Source of the DNA: Lysobacter solisilvae
GTDB lineage: Bacteria > Pseudomonadota > Gammaproteobacteria > Xanthomonadales > Xanthomonadaceae
Assembly (NCBI RefSeq): GCF_016613535.2
Contig: NZ_CP071518.1
Coordinates: forward strand, 1,674,001-1,738,000
Reading direction: 5' to 3'
Length of the DNA stretch: 64,000 bases
This document shows positions 10,201 through 17,994 of this stretch, piece by piece. The notes beneath the pieces were generated by a model. It made no database searches. It was not told the origin of the DNA and was given only the letters and a program-made list of their open reading frames with translations. Made by a program: the position numbers and the translations under genes. The number at the start of each line of letters is the position of its first letter. The first letter of the stretch is position 1.

Positions 10201-12452
10201 GCGAAGGCCGCGTCGACAACGCCCAGTTCCTGGTGATCGGCCCGGAAAACAAGCAGATCGAGGAGTGGCGCGAAGCGCAGCAGCGTGGCGAGATCCCGGC
10301 CAGCGTGAAGTTCATGGGCTACCGCGACACGCCGCGCCAGGCGATGGTCGAGGCGCACGTGGTGCTCAACCTGTCCAGCTTCGCCGAATCCTTCGGCCGC
10401 ACCGTGGCCGAAGCGCTCGCCGCGCGCCGTCCGGTGATCGCCTACGAATGGGGCGCGCTGCCCGAACTGATCGAACACGGCGTCATCGGCTACCTCGCGC
10501 CGTACCGCGACACCCAGGCCGTCGCCGACCACGTGGTCGAGCTGTGCCGCGATCCCGCCCGCATCGTCGAAATGGGCGAGAAGGGCCGCGCGGCGATGCA
10601 GGCCGGCTTCACGCCCGACGCGCTGCACGACCGCCTGCTCGATGCGTACCAGTCGATCTTCGCCCGCCCGCTGGAAGGGGCGGCCGCGGCCGCCGCTCCG
10701 ACGGACGCCGCGTCGACCGCCACCGTGGCCAGGGCGCGCAACACCACCATCGTCGTGCCGGTGTACAACGCCTGCGACGAAGTGCGCGCCTGCCTGGACT
10801 CGCTGGTCCGCAACACCGATCTCTCGCGCAACCGCGTCATCGTCATCAACGACGGCAGCACCGACCCGCGCGTGGCGCAGATGCTCGAGGAGTTCAACGG
10901 CAAGCCGGGCATCACCCTGCGCCCGAACCCGGGCAACCTCGGCTACACCCGCACGGTCAACATCGGCCTGCGCGAGGCGGGGGACGACGACGTGGTGCTG
11001 CTCAACAGCGACACCGTCGTGACCCCGCAGTGGCTCGAAGGCCTGCGCTCCACCGCCTACGCCGATGCCCACGCCGGCACCGTCACCGCGATGAGCGACA
11101 ACGCCGGCGCGTTTTCCTTCCCGGTCATGGGCAAGGCCAACCCGAAGCCGGCGCAGGTCAGCCACGACGACTACGCGGCCACGATCGTGCAGAAGGCGGC
11201 GGCATGCGAACCGGTGGAGGTCCCGACCGGATCGGGCTTCTGCATGTTCATCCGCCGCGACCTGGTGGCGCAGATCGGCGAGTTCGACGAGCAGGCGTTC
11301 CCGCGCGGTTATGGCGAGGAGAACGATTTCTGCATGCGGGCGATGAAGGCCGGCTGGCGCAACCTGATCACGCCGCGGTCCTTCGTCTTCCACGTCCGCA
11401 GCGCGAGCTTCGGCGACGAGAAGGCCAAGCTGGTGCAGGCCGGCGTGGACGTGGTCACGCGCCGTTATCCCGAGTACTCCAGGCTCACCCGCGAAGCCTT
11501 TGCCTCGCCGCAGATCCGCGCGCTGCACAACGCCGTGGCCTCGGCCGTGGCCGCGATCGGCGATGGCGCCGAAACGGCCACCGCTTCCGCGCCGGCGGCC
11601 CAGTCCAGCACCGCGCCGCCGCCGCCCACCGCCGTGATGCGCGCGGCCGCGCAGGAGGAACGCTGGCTGAAGATCCTCACCGGCGAGCTGGTGACCGACG
11701 ACGCTCCGGTGATGCCCGACGAGAAGTACCAGCGCATCACCTCCGGACGCGATGGGCGCCGGATCATGACCGACGCGCTGATGTTCCGGAACTTCATGAA
11801 GTCGCTGCTGGCCGAGCACGCCCGTCCCCTGGCCGCCGACACCCGGATCCTCGAGTTCGGCTGCGGCTGGGGTCGCATCCTGCGTACCTTCCTCGACGAG
11901 GTGTCACCGGAATACCTGGTCGGCATCGACGCGCAGGAATGGATGCTCGACGTCGCGCGCCAGACCACCCGCCGGCCCGGCTACGACATGTACTGGCGTA
12001 CCGAGGCCCTGCCGCAGGGCGACCTGCCGGCCGAAAGCTTCGACCTGATCTACGCCTACTCGGTGTTCTCGCACCTGTCGGAGAAGGCGGCCAACGCCTG
12101 GATCGCCGAATTCGCCCGCATCCTCGCGCCAGGCGGCCTCGTCTGCGTGACCACCCGGCCGCGCAAGCACATGCAGGTGTGGGAGAACGCGCACGAGCAC
12201 ACCGAACACACCGACGGCTATGCCAAGGTGTTCGCCAACGCGCAGCGCGACCTGGAGCGCTATGACCGCGGCGAGTTCATCTTCCACCCCGGCGGCAGCC
12301 ACGAGCTCAAGGATGAACTCTACGGCGAGGCGGTGGTGCCCGAGGCGTATGCCCGCAAGCACTGGACGAAGGACCTCGAATTCGTCGGCTACTTCGAGGA
12401 CTACGCCAAGAGCTATCTGCAGCCGGCGATCGTGCTGCGGAAGAAGCGCTGA
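7206..12452 (+). CDS. Multi-domain O-antigen polymerising protein: WbsX-like, GT4, GT2 and methyltransferase domains
   Basis: 1748 residues. Residues about 14-90 carry two W-Y-L...DV...NPL.HY modules like those ending the previous protein. Residues about 378-725 match WbsX/GH99-like glycan enzymes (IAFYLPQYHPIPQND; NENWSRNWDG; NAWNEWAEGTYLEPD). About 788-1150 is a GT4 fold (SFAESFGRTVAEAL, E-x7-E region). About 1180-1430 is a GT2 fold (VVPVYN; LLNSDTVV). About 1478-1748 is a class I SAM methyltransferase (LEFGCGWGRI, then DLIYAYSVFSHL). Start ATG overlaps the preceding stop by 4 bp; an ATG at 7215 is possible. Combining several transferases with a methyltransferase in one chain suggests it builds, and perhaps methylates, an O-antigen repeat or its terminus. 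Linkages cannot be read from the sequence. Confidence 0.85.
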   Translation: MNEMEDNVKLIRDSGIFDEQWYLTEYPDVLALGLSPAQHYLTIGAQLGRHPGPAFDAAWYLSHHKDVAQARMNPLLHYLTYGRFEGREIRGLVVEGKPAAPAKAVVAQDAAASDPDASFTLLPAAAGRMPDLFRLRAMAPAARIAIVTYTASAAAAASVDAFLQQQAEPFDHIDMCPTSMPLRSRPPVAARCKRKVTLVYPDRHGPAAPFVHLVDSGVLSQYDAVCWLVRPTAGEPIVIQGADRIAGLVRDQGDIGLVSDHIWARSDWGGPEARRLLSTFLPRLGRKLPAQVVSGPIGDVIWINPLLLRQLRAVPVRPEELLNKEGNASEAGRHALQALLAVFAAEGDMAVINCDAAAKRLPPAAGAVVPARTAAKQRKVKAIAFYLPQYHPIPQNDLWWGKGFTEWNNVVRARPMFRGHYQPRVPADLGYYDLRLDAVREHQARLAQANGVHGLCYYYYWFNGQKLLNQPIEQMLASGTPNLPFCVCWANENWSRNWDGQNRHVLLEQQYSMESNRAFIREMIPMMKDPRYIRHHGKPVLVVYRIRVIPNWLETVQMWREECRRAGIGEIHLCAVRFGLEPLEGPPAQFGVDSYVLFPPHETRREDVRSEQVDMARHFNGELFSYDAVVDGDITRFADGYPWPVHRGAMMGWDNTARRLNDSRIFAGSTPTRFRYWLKNIIDQENQHNRDDESLLFINAWNEWAEGTYLEPDQRFGTGYLSAVKSALAGCDTGPVTVAPEAPVKVSVPAPKAAVLQQVAPLPGNVKKGVAVKPAWHAGDKSRIPGAPTVLLCAHISGHQLFGGERSFLDVLDAMGRMQLNVVVTLPSGNNTAYVEEVRKRSLGVHVFAYPQWVADRPVDEALTLVFADIIARHDVDIVHANTIVLLEPLAAARRMGRKGLVHSRELITLDESLRERIGLSSQEIIRRVFAISDYVIGNSLATVAAFRREGRTFYVNNAVRPDDLDLANKVGKTVRFAVVSSNIPKKGVADFLEVARLCEGRVDNAQFLVIGPENKQIEEWREAQQRGEIPASVKFMGYRDTPRQAMVEAHVVLNLSSFAESFGRTVAEALAARRPVIAYEWGALPELIEHGVIGYLAPYRDTQAVADHVVELCRDPARIVEMGEKGRAAMQAGFTPDALHDRLLDAYQSIFARPLEGAAAAAAPTDAASTATVARARNTTIVVPVYNACDEVRACLDSLVRNTDLSRNRVIVINDGSTDPRVAQMLEEFNGKPGITLRPNPGNLGYTRTVNIGLREAGDDDVVLLNSDTVVTPQWLEGLRSTAYADAHAGTVTAMSDNAGAFSFPVMGKANPKPAQVSHDDYAATIVQKAAACEPVEVPTGSGFCMFIRRDLVAQIGEFDEQAFPRGYGEENDFCMRAMKAGWRNLITPRSFVFHVRSASFGDEKAKLVQAGVDVVTRRYPEYSRLTREAFASPQIRALHNAVASAVAAIGDGAETATASAPAAQSSTAPPPPTAVMRAAAQEERWLKILTGELVTDDAPVMPDEKYQRITSGRDGRRIMTDALMFRNFMKSLLAEHARPLAADTRILEFGCGWGRILRTFLDEVSPEYLVGIDAQEWMLDVARQTTRRPGYDMYWRTEALPQGDLPAESFDLIYAYSVFSHLSEKAANAWIAEFARILAPGGLVCVTTRPRKHMQVWENAHEHTEHTDGYAKVFANAQRDLERYDRGEFIFHPGGSHELKDELYGEAVVPEAYARKHWTKDLEFVGYFEDYAKSYLQPAIVLRKKR

Positions 12453-12481
12453 GATTCGGCGCTTAACGGACTGGAGACGAG

Positions 12482-13234
12482 ATGTTCGGACTGCTGAAGC
12501 GCAAGCTTGAACCGGTGACGTCCCCCTCGCTCGAGGGGCCTGTCACCGTGGCCTGCAACATCTGTGGTTCGGTCGAGTTCGCCGACGTCAACGGCCGCAA
12601 GGGCGTGCTGTGCGCGCGCTGCGGCTCCTACGAGCGCACGCGGCTGATGAAGCTGTTCATCGAGGCGCTGCGGCTGGGCCCGAAGACCCGCGTGCTGCAC
12701 CTGGCGCCCGAGCGTGGGCTGTCGGTGTGGTTGAGCCAGCAGTTCCGCGACTACGTGCCGGCCGACTACGACCTGCCGCGGTATTCGCACATCCCGGGCA
12801 TCGTGAAGGTCGACCTGTGCCAGCGCGACTACGGACTGTCGGGCAAGTTCGACCTCATCCTGCATTCGCACGTCATCGAGCACCTGCCGATCAACTACGC
12901 GGTCGTGCTCATCCGGCTGCACAAGATGCTGGCGCGCGACGGCCGGCACATGTTCTCCGTGCCGATCTACGGCAAGAGCTACGAGGAATCGCTGGCCACG
13001 CTCAGTGCCGAGGAAGCGACCCGCCGGTTCGGGCAGTTCGACCACGTCCGGCGGTTCTCGCCGGTCGACATCGGATCCACGATCGGTTCGGTGTTCGACA
13101 TCCCCGAGCAGTACGACCTGCTCGAGCACTTCAGCGAAGCCCAGCTGCGCGCCGCGTCGGTGCCCGAGGATGCCTGGAAGACCTACACCGGCAACTCGGT
13201 GTTCTGCCTCAAGCCAGGCGACCTGCTCGTGTGA
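12482..13234 (+). CDS. Class I SAM-dependent methyltransferase with N-terminal zinc ribbon
   Basis: 250 residues. An N-terminal four-cysteine knuckle (C25, C28, C44, C47; CNICGS and CARCGSYERTR) precedes a methyltransferase fold in which LHLAPERGLS replaces the usual glycine-rich motif I. FDLILHSHVIEHL is motif IV, typical of small-molecule and sugar methyltransferases. The ATG is preceded by GGAGACGAG. It lies 29 bp after the large glycosyltransferase, and a second zinc-ribbon methyltransferase follows. Likely a glycan methyltransferase of the O-antigen pathway; the acceptor is unknown. Confidence 0.75.
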   Translation: MFGLLKRKLEPVTSPSLEGPVTVACNICGSVEFADVNGRKGVLCARCGSYERTRLMKLFIEALRLGPKTRVLHLAPERGLSVWLSQQFRDYVPADYDLPRYSHIPGIVKVDLCQRDYGLSGKFDLILHSHVIEHLPINYAVVLIRLHKMLARDGRHMFSVPIYGKSYEESLATLSAEEATRRFGQFDHVRRFSPVDIGSTIGSVFDIPEQYDLLEHFSEAQLRAASVPEDAWKTYTGNSVFCLKPGDLLV

Positions 13235-13327
13235 CTCCGGCGCGCCGGGCGTACGCCCGGTCCGCGCGACCCCAGATAACCCGATCCCGGAAACGCGATC
13301 CCAGCAACAGGCAGTTCGGAGCACGTC

Positions 13328-14110
13328 TTGAATACCCAAGCACCCGCCAGGCCGGAAGAAAAGTACCTGCTGGAGATCGACGGCTACTGCCCGATCTGCG
13401 AGCACGCGGCCCGGTTCGTGGCCAAGGACAAGTGGCTGCGCGGCGCGCTCTCCTGCGCCACCTGCGAGAACGGCTCGGTGCCGCGCGAGCGCGCGCTGGC
13501 GCACATGCTCAACCGCGTCGCGCCGGACTGGCGCAACCTGCGCATCCATGAGTCCTCGCCGGCCACCCGCGGCATCTCGGCCAAGATCCGCCGCCAGTGC
13601 GCGGGCTACATCGGCAGCCATTTCTTCCCCGACCAGCCGATGGGCACGATCGTCCAGGGCTACCGCAACGAGAACCTGGAAGCGCAGACCTTCGGCGACA
13701 ACCAGTTCGACATCGTGATCTCGCTGGACGTGTTCGAGCACGTCTTCCAGCCGGGCCGGATGATCCAGGAGATCCACCGCACGCTGAAGCCGGGCGGGAT
13801 GTACATCTGCACCTTCCCGATCCGCAAGCACCAGGTGGACTCGCACGTCCAGCGCGCGCGGCTCAACGCGGACGGCACGGTGGAGCACCTGGTGGAAAAG
13901 CCCGAGTACCACGGCAACCCGATCAACAGCGAAGGCGCCCTGGTGACCTTCGACTACGGCTACGCCATCCACCAGATGATCTCCACCTGGGCGGACTTCG
14001 ACGTCGAGATCTCGCGCTTCTCCAAGCAGGACATGGGGGTGCTGGGTGAGTACACGGAAGTGATCGTCTGCACCAAGCGGCGGACCGCCAACGCCTTCCA
14101 GCGGCGCTGA
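13328..14110 (+). CDS. Class I SAM-dependent methyltransferase with N-terminal zinc ribbon (second copy)
   Basis: 260 residues. Cysteines C21, C24, C43 and C46 (CPIC, CATC) form a zinc knuckle like the one in the preceding gene. The methyltransferase half has DIVISLDVFEHVFQPGRM (motif IV) and LKPGGMYICTFP (motif V). Motif I is not the standard glycine-rich loop. The track start is TTG at 13328, with GGAG about 10 bp upstream; no in-frame ATG is found near it. Same domain order as its neighbour but low identity, so the pair may methylate two positions or be diverged duplicates. Confidence 0.72.
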   Translation: MNTQAPARPEEKYLLEIDGYCPICEHAARFVAKDKWLRGALSCATCENGSVPRERALAHMLNRVAPDWRNLRIHESSPATRGISAKIRRQCAGYIGSHFFPDQPMGTIVQGYRNENLEAQTFGDNQFDIVISLDVFEHVFQPGRMIQEIHRTLKPGGMYICTFPIRKHQVDSHVQRARLNADGTVEHLVEKPEYHGNPINSEGALVTFDYGYAIHQMISTWADFDVEISRFSKQDMGVLGEYTEVIVCTKRRTANAFQRR

Positions 14111-14217
14111 ACCGCCCCCCCGGCCCGGCCTGCCGCCAGGTGCGGTGAGCGTGGCGCCGACGGGCCCCCTGCTACAATTTTCCCAATTCATCGACACACT
14201 TCCCCAGGATCTACCCA

Positions 14218-14790
14218 ATGCAAATCAAGCTGGGCAAGGCCGTTCTGCCGGCCGCTCTCCTCGTCACCGCGCTGACCGCCTGCAACCAGAAGGCCGACAC
14301 CCCCGCCACCCCGTCGGCGACCCCCGGCCCCGTGGCGGTGGAACCGGCCCCCGTCGCCGCCAAGCCGATGTCCATGCGCGCCACCGACGTGCGCATCACC
14401 ACCGGCGCCCACCAGAACAAGAGCTGCAACATCGAGCGCTCCAACGGCACGCTGTTCTGGCCGGACCAGCCCCGCGCCAGCCGCAGCCAGACCATCGAGA
14501 TCGGTGGCTGGGTCGTGGACGAGGACACCAAGTCGGTCCCGCAGGGCGTCAAGCTGCGCCTGCAGACGGCCAATGGCATCTCGGCCTGGGAACAGGACAT
14601 CAGCGAGCGCGTCGAGCGCAAGGACGTGGCCAACAACCTGAAGGAAGAGGCCTACCTGAAGGCCGGCTTCAAGGTGAGCCTCGACGTGCCGGACCTGGCG
14701 CCGGGCGACTACGTGGTCTACCTGGCCTTCGACGACGGCGGCACCGAAGCGATCTGCGGCATCGGTCGCCGTCTCACCCTGACGCCGTAA
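14218..14790 (+). CDS. Predicted lipoprotein with a beta-sandwich-like domain
   Basis: 190 residues. The N terminus is a lipoprotein signal (lipobox LTAC, Cys21) followed by a Pro/Ala/Thr-rich linker to about residue 50. The rest is predicted beta-rich, with the pattern GGWVVDE...KDVANNL...AGFKVSLDVPDLAPGDY and two cysteines (one in NKSCNIE, one in AICGIGR) that could pair. A similar GW...DV...GF..FDL pattern is seen in the C-terminal domain of Wzt at the head of this locus. A TACAAT hexamer at 14173-14178 could be its -10 box, but no clear -35 was found. Function unknown; exposure to the periplasm and glycan binding are inferences. Confidence 0.7.
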   Translation: MQIKLGKAVLPAALLVTALTACNQKADTPATPSATPGPVAVEPAPVAAKPMSMRATDVRITTGAHQNKSCNIERSNGTLFWPDQPRASRSQTIEIGGWVVDEDTKSVPQGVKLRLQTANGISAWEQDISERVERKDVANNLKEEAYLKAGFKVSLDVPDLAPGDYVVYLAFDDGGTEAICGIGRRLTLTP

Positions 14791-15096
14791 CCGGCGCCGG
14801 AGAACGACGATGCGGCCTGCCCCCAACGCACGCCGCATCGATGTGGTCCGCCCGGCGACGCCGCGGTGTCGCGGGCGGGACCGCACCGTTCCTGACCGGT
14901 GCGACAGGGCTGCCGCCCTGACCGCCCGCCGGTCGTTCCAACCCCCGAGTCTCCTGCGTCCGTCCGGCCCCGATCGCGGGGCGCCGACGCTCCCCCGCAT
15001 GCCCACGCCGCAATTCCCCCCCACCGCCGGCCTGCCGAGTCCGCCCGCAAGGGTCCGGGCAGGCGACGCCGTGCGCGCCGGCTGCGGGAGTCGCGC
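14791..15096. other. Intergenic stretch without a convincing gene
   Basis: About 306 bp between the lipoprotein and the double GT2 gene. An Arg/Pro-rich 96-codon frame (14810-15100) is open here, with a GGAG upstream and a 4-bp overlap with the next start, but its third-position GC is clearly lower than in neighbouring genes and its composition resembles chance translation. No RNA gene or repeat was seen. Confidence 0.5.
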
Positions 15097-17904
15097 ATGA
15101 ACGGCCCGGCCCTGCTCGCGGCGCCCGAGGGCGGATGGGCCCCGGGCTGGTACCTGATCGAAGTCCGGCCGGCCGCGGCCCAGTCCGGGCAGCTACTGCA
15201 ATGGCGGGCACTCAGCGCCGGCACGGACCTCGCGCTCCCGCTGGCCGCGCCCGACCCCGCGGGCCTCTCGCGCACCGTGCTGATGCTGCCGCAGGCGGCT
15301 TCCGGCGCGGTGGTCACGCCCGAGGCTGCGGACACGGCTCCCGTCGCGGGGCAGGGACAGGGCGTGGATGACGTGCGCGTGCGGCGGCTGGGTCGCCTGG
15401 CCGCGATGGCCCACATGCTGGGTGCGCTGCGCACGCCGCGTGGCGCGCTCGACTGGCGACGCGTGCTGGGCACCTTGTCCGACTTCCTGGCCTGGCCCGG
15501 CGACACGCGGGGCGCGGACCTGCTCTGGGCCCGCTACCAGCGCACCCTGAGGCAGGCCGACAGCAGCTTCGCGCCAGCCGTCCTGCGCCAGGGCTGGTGG
15601 TCGCGCCCGCGCCCGCTGGAACTGCAGCCCGCCGGCCAGCTGGAACCATTGGCGGCCGGCGAAGGCACGTCGGCCTGGCTGGCCACCGGGGAGGATCCCT
15701 GGTTCCGCCTCGGCCGCGAGGGCACGGTCGCGCGTCTGGCCGCAGGCTGGTACCGCGTGCGCATCGCGGTCGATCCCGACGATGGCCCGATCGCCAGTCC
15801 GTGCCTGTATCCCGACTTCGGCCACGGCTCGATGCAGAGCGAGATGATCCCGCTGCCCGAGCCCGCGGCCGACGGCACGATCGACGTACTGGTGATGCTC
15901 AAGCAGCGCGTGCGCATGCTGCGCTTCGACCCCAGCCTGCGGCGCGGCCGCTTCGGCCTGCGGCGTTTCGAGCTGCACCGCGTCGGCCGCTGCGCCGCCT
16001 TCCTGCGCATGCTCGCGGGACGTCGCCGTCCCGACGGCAGCCTCGACCTGGGCGGCGCGCTGGCCGACGTCGCCCGCTTCGTGCGCGTGTCCGGCCAGCG
16101 CGGCCTGTCCAACGCCGGGGCCGATCTGTTCGCCCGCTATTCGCGCGAGCTGCAGGGACGCACCAACGGCTACGCGGACTGGGTCAGCCGCTTCGACTCG
16201 ATCGGCGCCGCCGACCTGCAGGCCATGGCCGCACGGGCGCAGCAGCTGCGCGACGGCCCGCTGATCTCGCTGATCGTGCCGGTGTACGAGACGCCGGAGC
16301 GCTGGCTGCGCCACTGCATCGAAAGCGTGCTGGCCCAGGCCTACCCGCGCTGGGAACTGTGCATCGCCGACGACGCCTCGCCTTCGCAGCGGGTGCGCGA
16401 CGTGCTGGCCGAGTACCAGCGCCGCGACAGCCGCATCAAGGTCGCGCTGCGCACCACCAACGGCCACATCGCGCAGGCCTCCAACACCGCGCTCAAGCTG
16501 GCCACGGGCGACTACATCGGGCTGCTGGACCACGACGACGAACTGCGCCCGCACGCCCTGCTGGAAATGGCCGAGGCGATCGTCGCCCAGCCGGCGCTGC
16601 AGCTGCTGTATTCGGACGAGGACAAGATCGACGAGGAAGGCGCGCGCTTCCACCCGTATTTCAAGCCGGACTGGAACCCGGACCTGCTGCTGTCGCAGAA
16701 CTACGTATGCCACTTCACCGTGATCGACACCGCGCTAGCGCGCGAGGTGGGCGGCTTCCGCGTCGGTTTCGAGGGCAGCCAGGACCACGACCTGATCCTG
16801 CGCTGCAGCGAGCGGCTGGACCCGTCGCGGATCCACCACGTGCCCAAGGTGCTCTACCACTGGCGCGCGATCGAAGGTTCCACCGCGCTGGAGCGCGACG
16901 CCAAGGACTACGCCGCCGACGCCGGCCTGCGCGCGGTCGACGAACACCTGCAGCGCATCGGCGCCGACGCCGCGGCCGAGCCGATGCCGCACGGCCACTA
17001 CCGCGTGCGCTGGAACGTGCCGGAGCCGGCGCCGCGCGTGGCGATCCTCATCCCCACCCGCGACCGGGTCGAACTGCTGCGCACCTGCGTGGAAAGCGTG
17101 CTCGAACGCACGCGCTATCCGGCGCTGGAACTGATCGTGGTCGACAACCGGTCCAGCGACCCGGAAGCGCTGGCCTACCTGGACGAGCTGCGTGCGCGCG
17201 AAGGCGTGCGCGTGCTGGTCCACGACGCGCCGTTCAACTATTCGGCGATCAACAACATGGCCGCGGCGGCGACCGACGCGCCGGTGCTGTGCCTGCTCAA
17301 CAACGACATCGAAGTCATCGGCGAGGGCTGGCTGGCCGAGATGGTGGGCCACGCCATGCGCGCCGACGTCGGTGCGGTCGGGGCGATGCTCTACTACCCC
17401 GACAACAGCATCCAGCACGCCGGCGTGATCCTGGGCGTGGGCGGCGTGGCGAACCACGCCTACGTCGGCCAGCAGCGCGGACACGCGGGCCACGGCGCGC
17501 GCGCGAAAGTCACCCAGAACCTGTCGGCCGTTACCGGCGCGTGCCTAGTGGTGCGTCGCGCGGTGTACGAACAGGTCGGCGGCCTGGACGAACAGCTGCA
17601 GGTGGCCTTCAATGACATCGACTTCTGCCTGCGCGTGCGCGAGGCGGGCTACCGCAATGTCTGGACGCCCTTCGCCGAGCTCTACCACCACGAATCGGCC
17701 TCGCGCGGCACGGACGCATCGCCGGAACAGGCTCAGCGGTTCCTGGGCGAGGTCCGGCACATGGAGACCCGCTGGCGCGCGCTGCTGCAGCGCGACCCGG
17801 CCTACAACCTCAACCTGAGCCTGGACGACCTCAATTTCGGCCTGGCCTTCCCGCCGCGCACCTCGACCACCGATGGCCGGCAGTGGCCCGCCGACATCGC
17901 CTGA
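15097..17904 (+). CDS. Two-domain family 2 glycosyltransferase
   Basis: 935 residues. The first 380 residues are a beta-rich, non-catalytic region with two similar halves (GWYLIEV and GWYRVRI segments). Two GT-A domains follow: one from about 388 (LISLIVPVYE; DDASPS; LLDHDDELRP as the DxD region) and one from about 647 (VAILIPTRDR; VVDNRSSD; LLNNDIEVI; NDIDFCLRVREAGYR). Tandem GT2 domains are common in polymerising enzymes of O-antigens such as rhamnans. The ATG at 15097 has GGGAG upstream; the open frame before it is compositionally poor. It probably adds two different residues or linkages of the O-antigen repeat. Confidence 0.85.
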   Translation: MNGPALLAAPEGGWAPGWYLIEVRPAAAQSGQLLQWRALSAGTDLALPLAAPDPAGLSRTVLMLPQAASGAVVTPEAADTAPVAGQGQGVDDVRVRRLGRLAAMAHMLGALRTPRGALDWRRVLGTLSDFLAWPGDTRGADLLWARYQRTLRQADSSFAPAVLRQGWWSRPRPLELQPAGQLEPLAAGEGTSAWLATGEDPWFRLGREGTVARLAAGWYRVRIAVDPDDGPIASPCLYPDFGHGSMQSEMIPLPEPAADGTIDVLVMLKQRVRMLRFDPSLRRGRFGLRRFELHRVGRCAAFLRMLAGRRRPDGSLDLGGALADVARFVRVSGQRGLSNAGADLFARYSRELQGRTNGYADWVSRFDSIGAADLQAMAARAQQLRDGPLISLIVPVYETPERWLRHCIESVLAQAYPRWELCIADDASPSQRVRDVLAEYQRRDSRIKVALRTTNGHIAQASNTALKLATGDYIGLLDHDDELRPHALLEMAEAIVAQPALQLLYSDEDKIDEEGARFHPYFKPDWNPDLLLSQNYVCHFTVIDTALAREVGGFRVGFEGSQDHDLILRCSERLDPSRIHHVPKVLYHWRAIEGSTALERDAKDYAADAGLRAVDEHLQRIGADAAAEPMPHGHYRVRWNVPEPAPRVAILIPTRDRVELLRTCVESVLERTRYPALELIVVDNRSSDPEALAYLDELRAREGVRVLVHDAPFNYSAINNMAAAATDAPVLCLLNNDIEVIGEGWLAEMVGHAMRADVGAVGAMLYYPDNSIQHAGVILGVGGVANHAYVGQQRGHAGHGARAKVTQNLSAVTGACLVVRRAVYEQVGGLDEQLQVAFNDIDFCLRVREAGYRNVWTPFAELYHHESASRGTDASPEQAQRFLGEVRHMETRWRALLQRDPAYNLNLSLDDLNFGLAFPPRTSTTDGRQWPADIA

Positions 17905-17994
17905 TCGCGGCGACGCGGGCGACCGCGAGCCCGTGGCCACGCGCTCCCCGCTGCGCGATGTTCCCTTTTCTGCCGGCCATGAGCCGGGCCGGCC

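Noticed and set aside
7167..11819. 1550-codon antisense frame across the giant glycosyltransferase
   Set aside because: High-GC antisense artefact: His/Arg/Ala-rich, no motif, while the plus-strand frame has clear enzyme domains.
14810..15100. 96-codon Arg/Pro-rich frame with a GGAG and a 4-bp overlap with the next start
   Set aside because: Third-position GC is lower than in real neighbours and the sequence looks like translated noncoding DNA; the start-overlap is probably chance.
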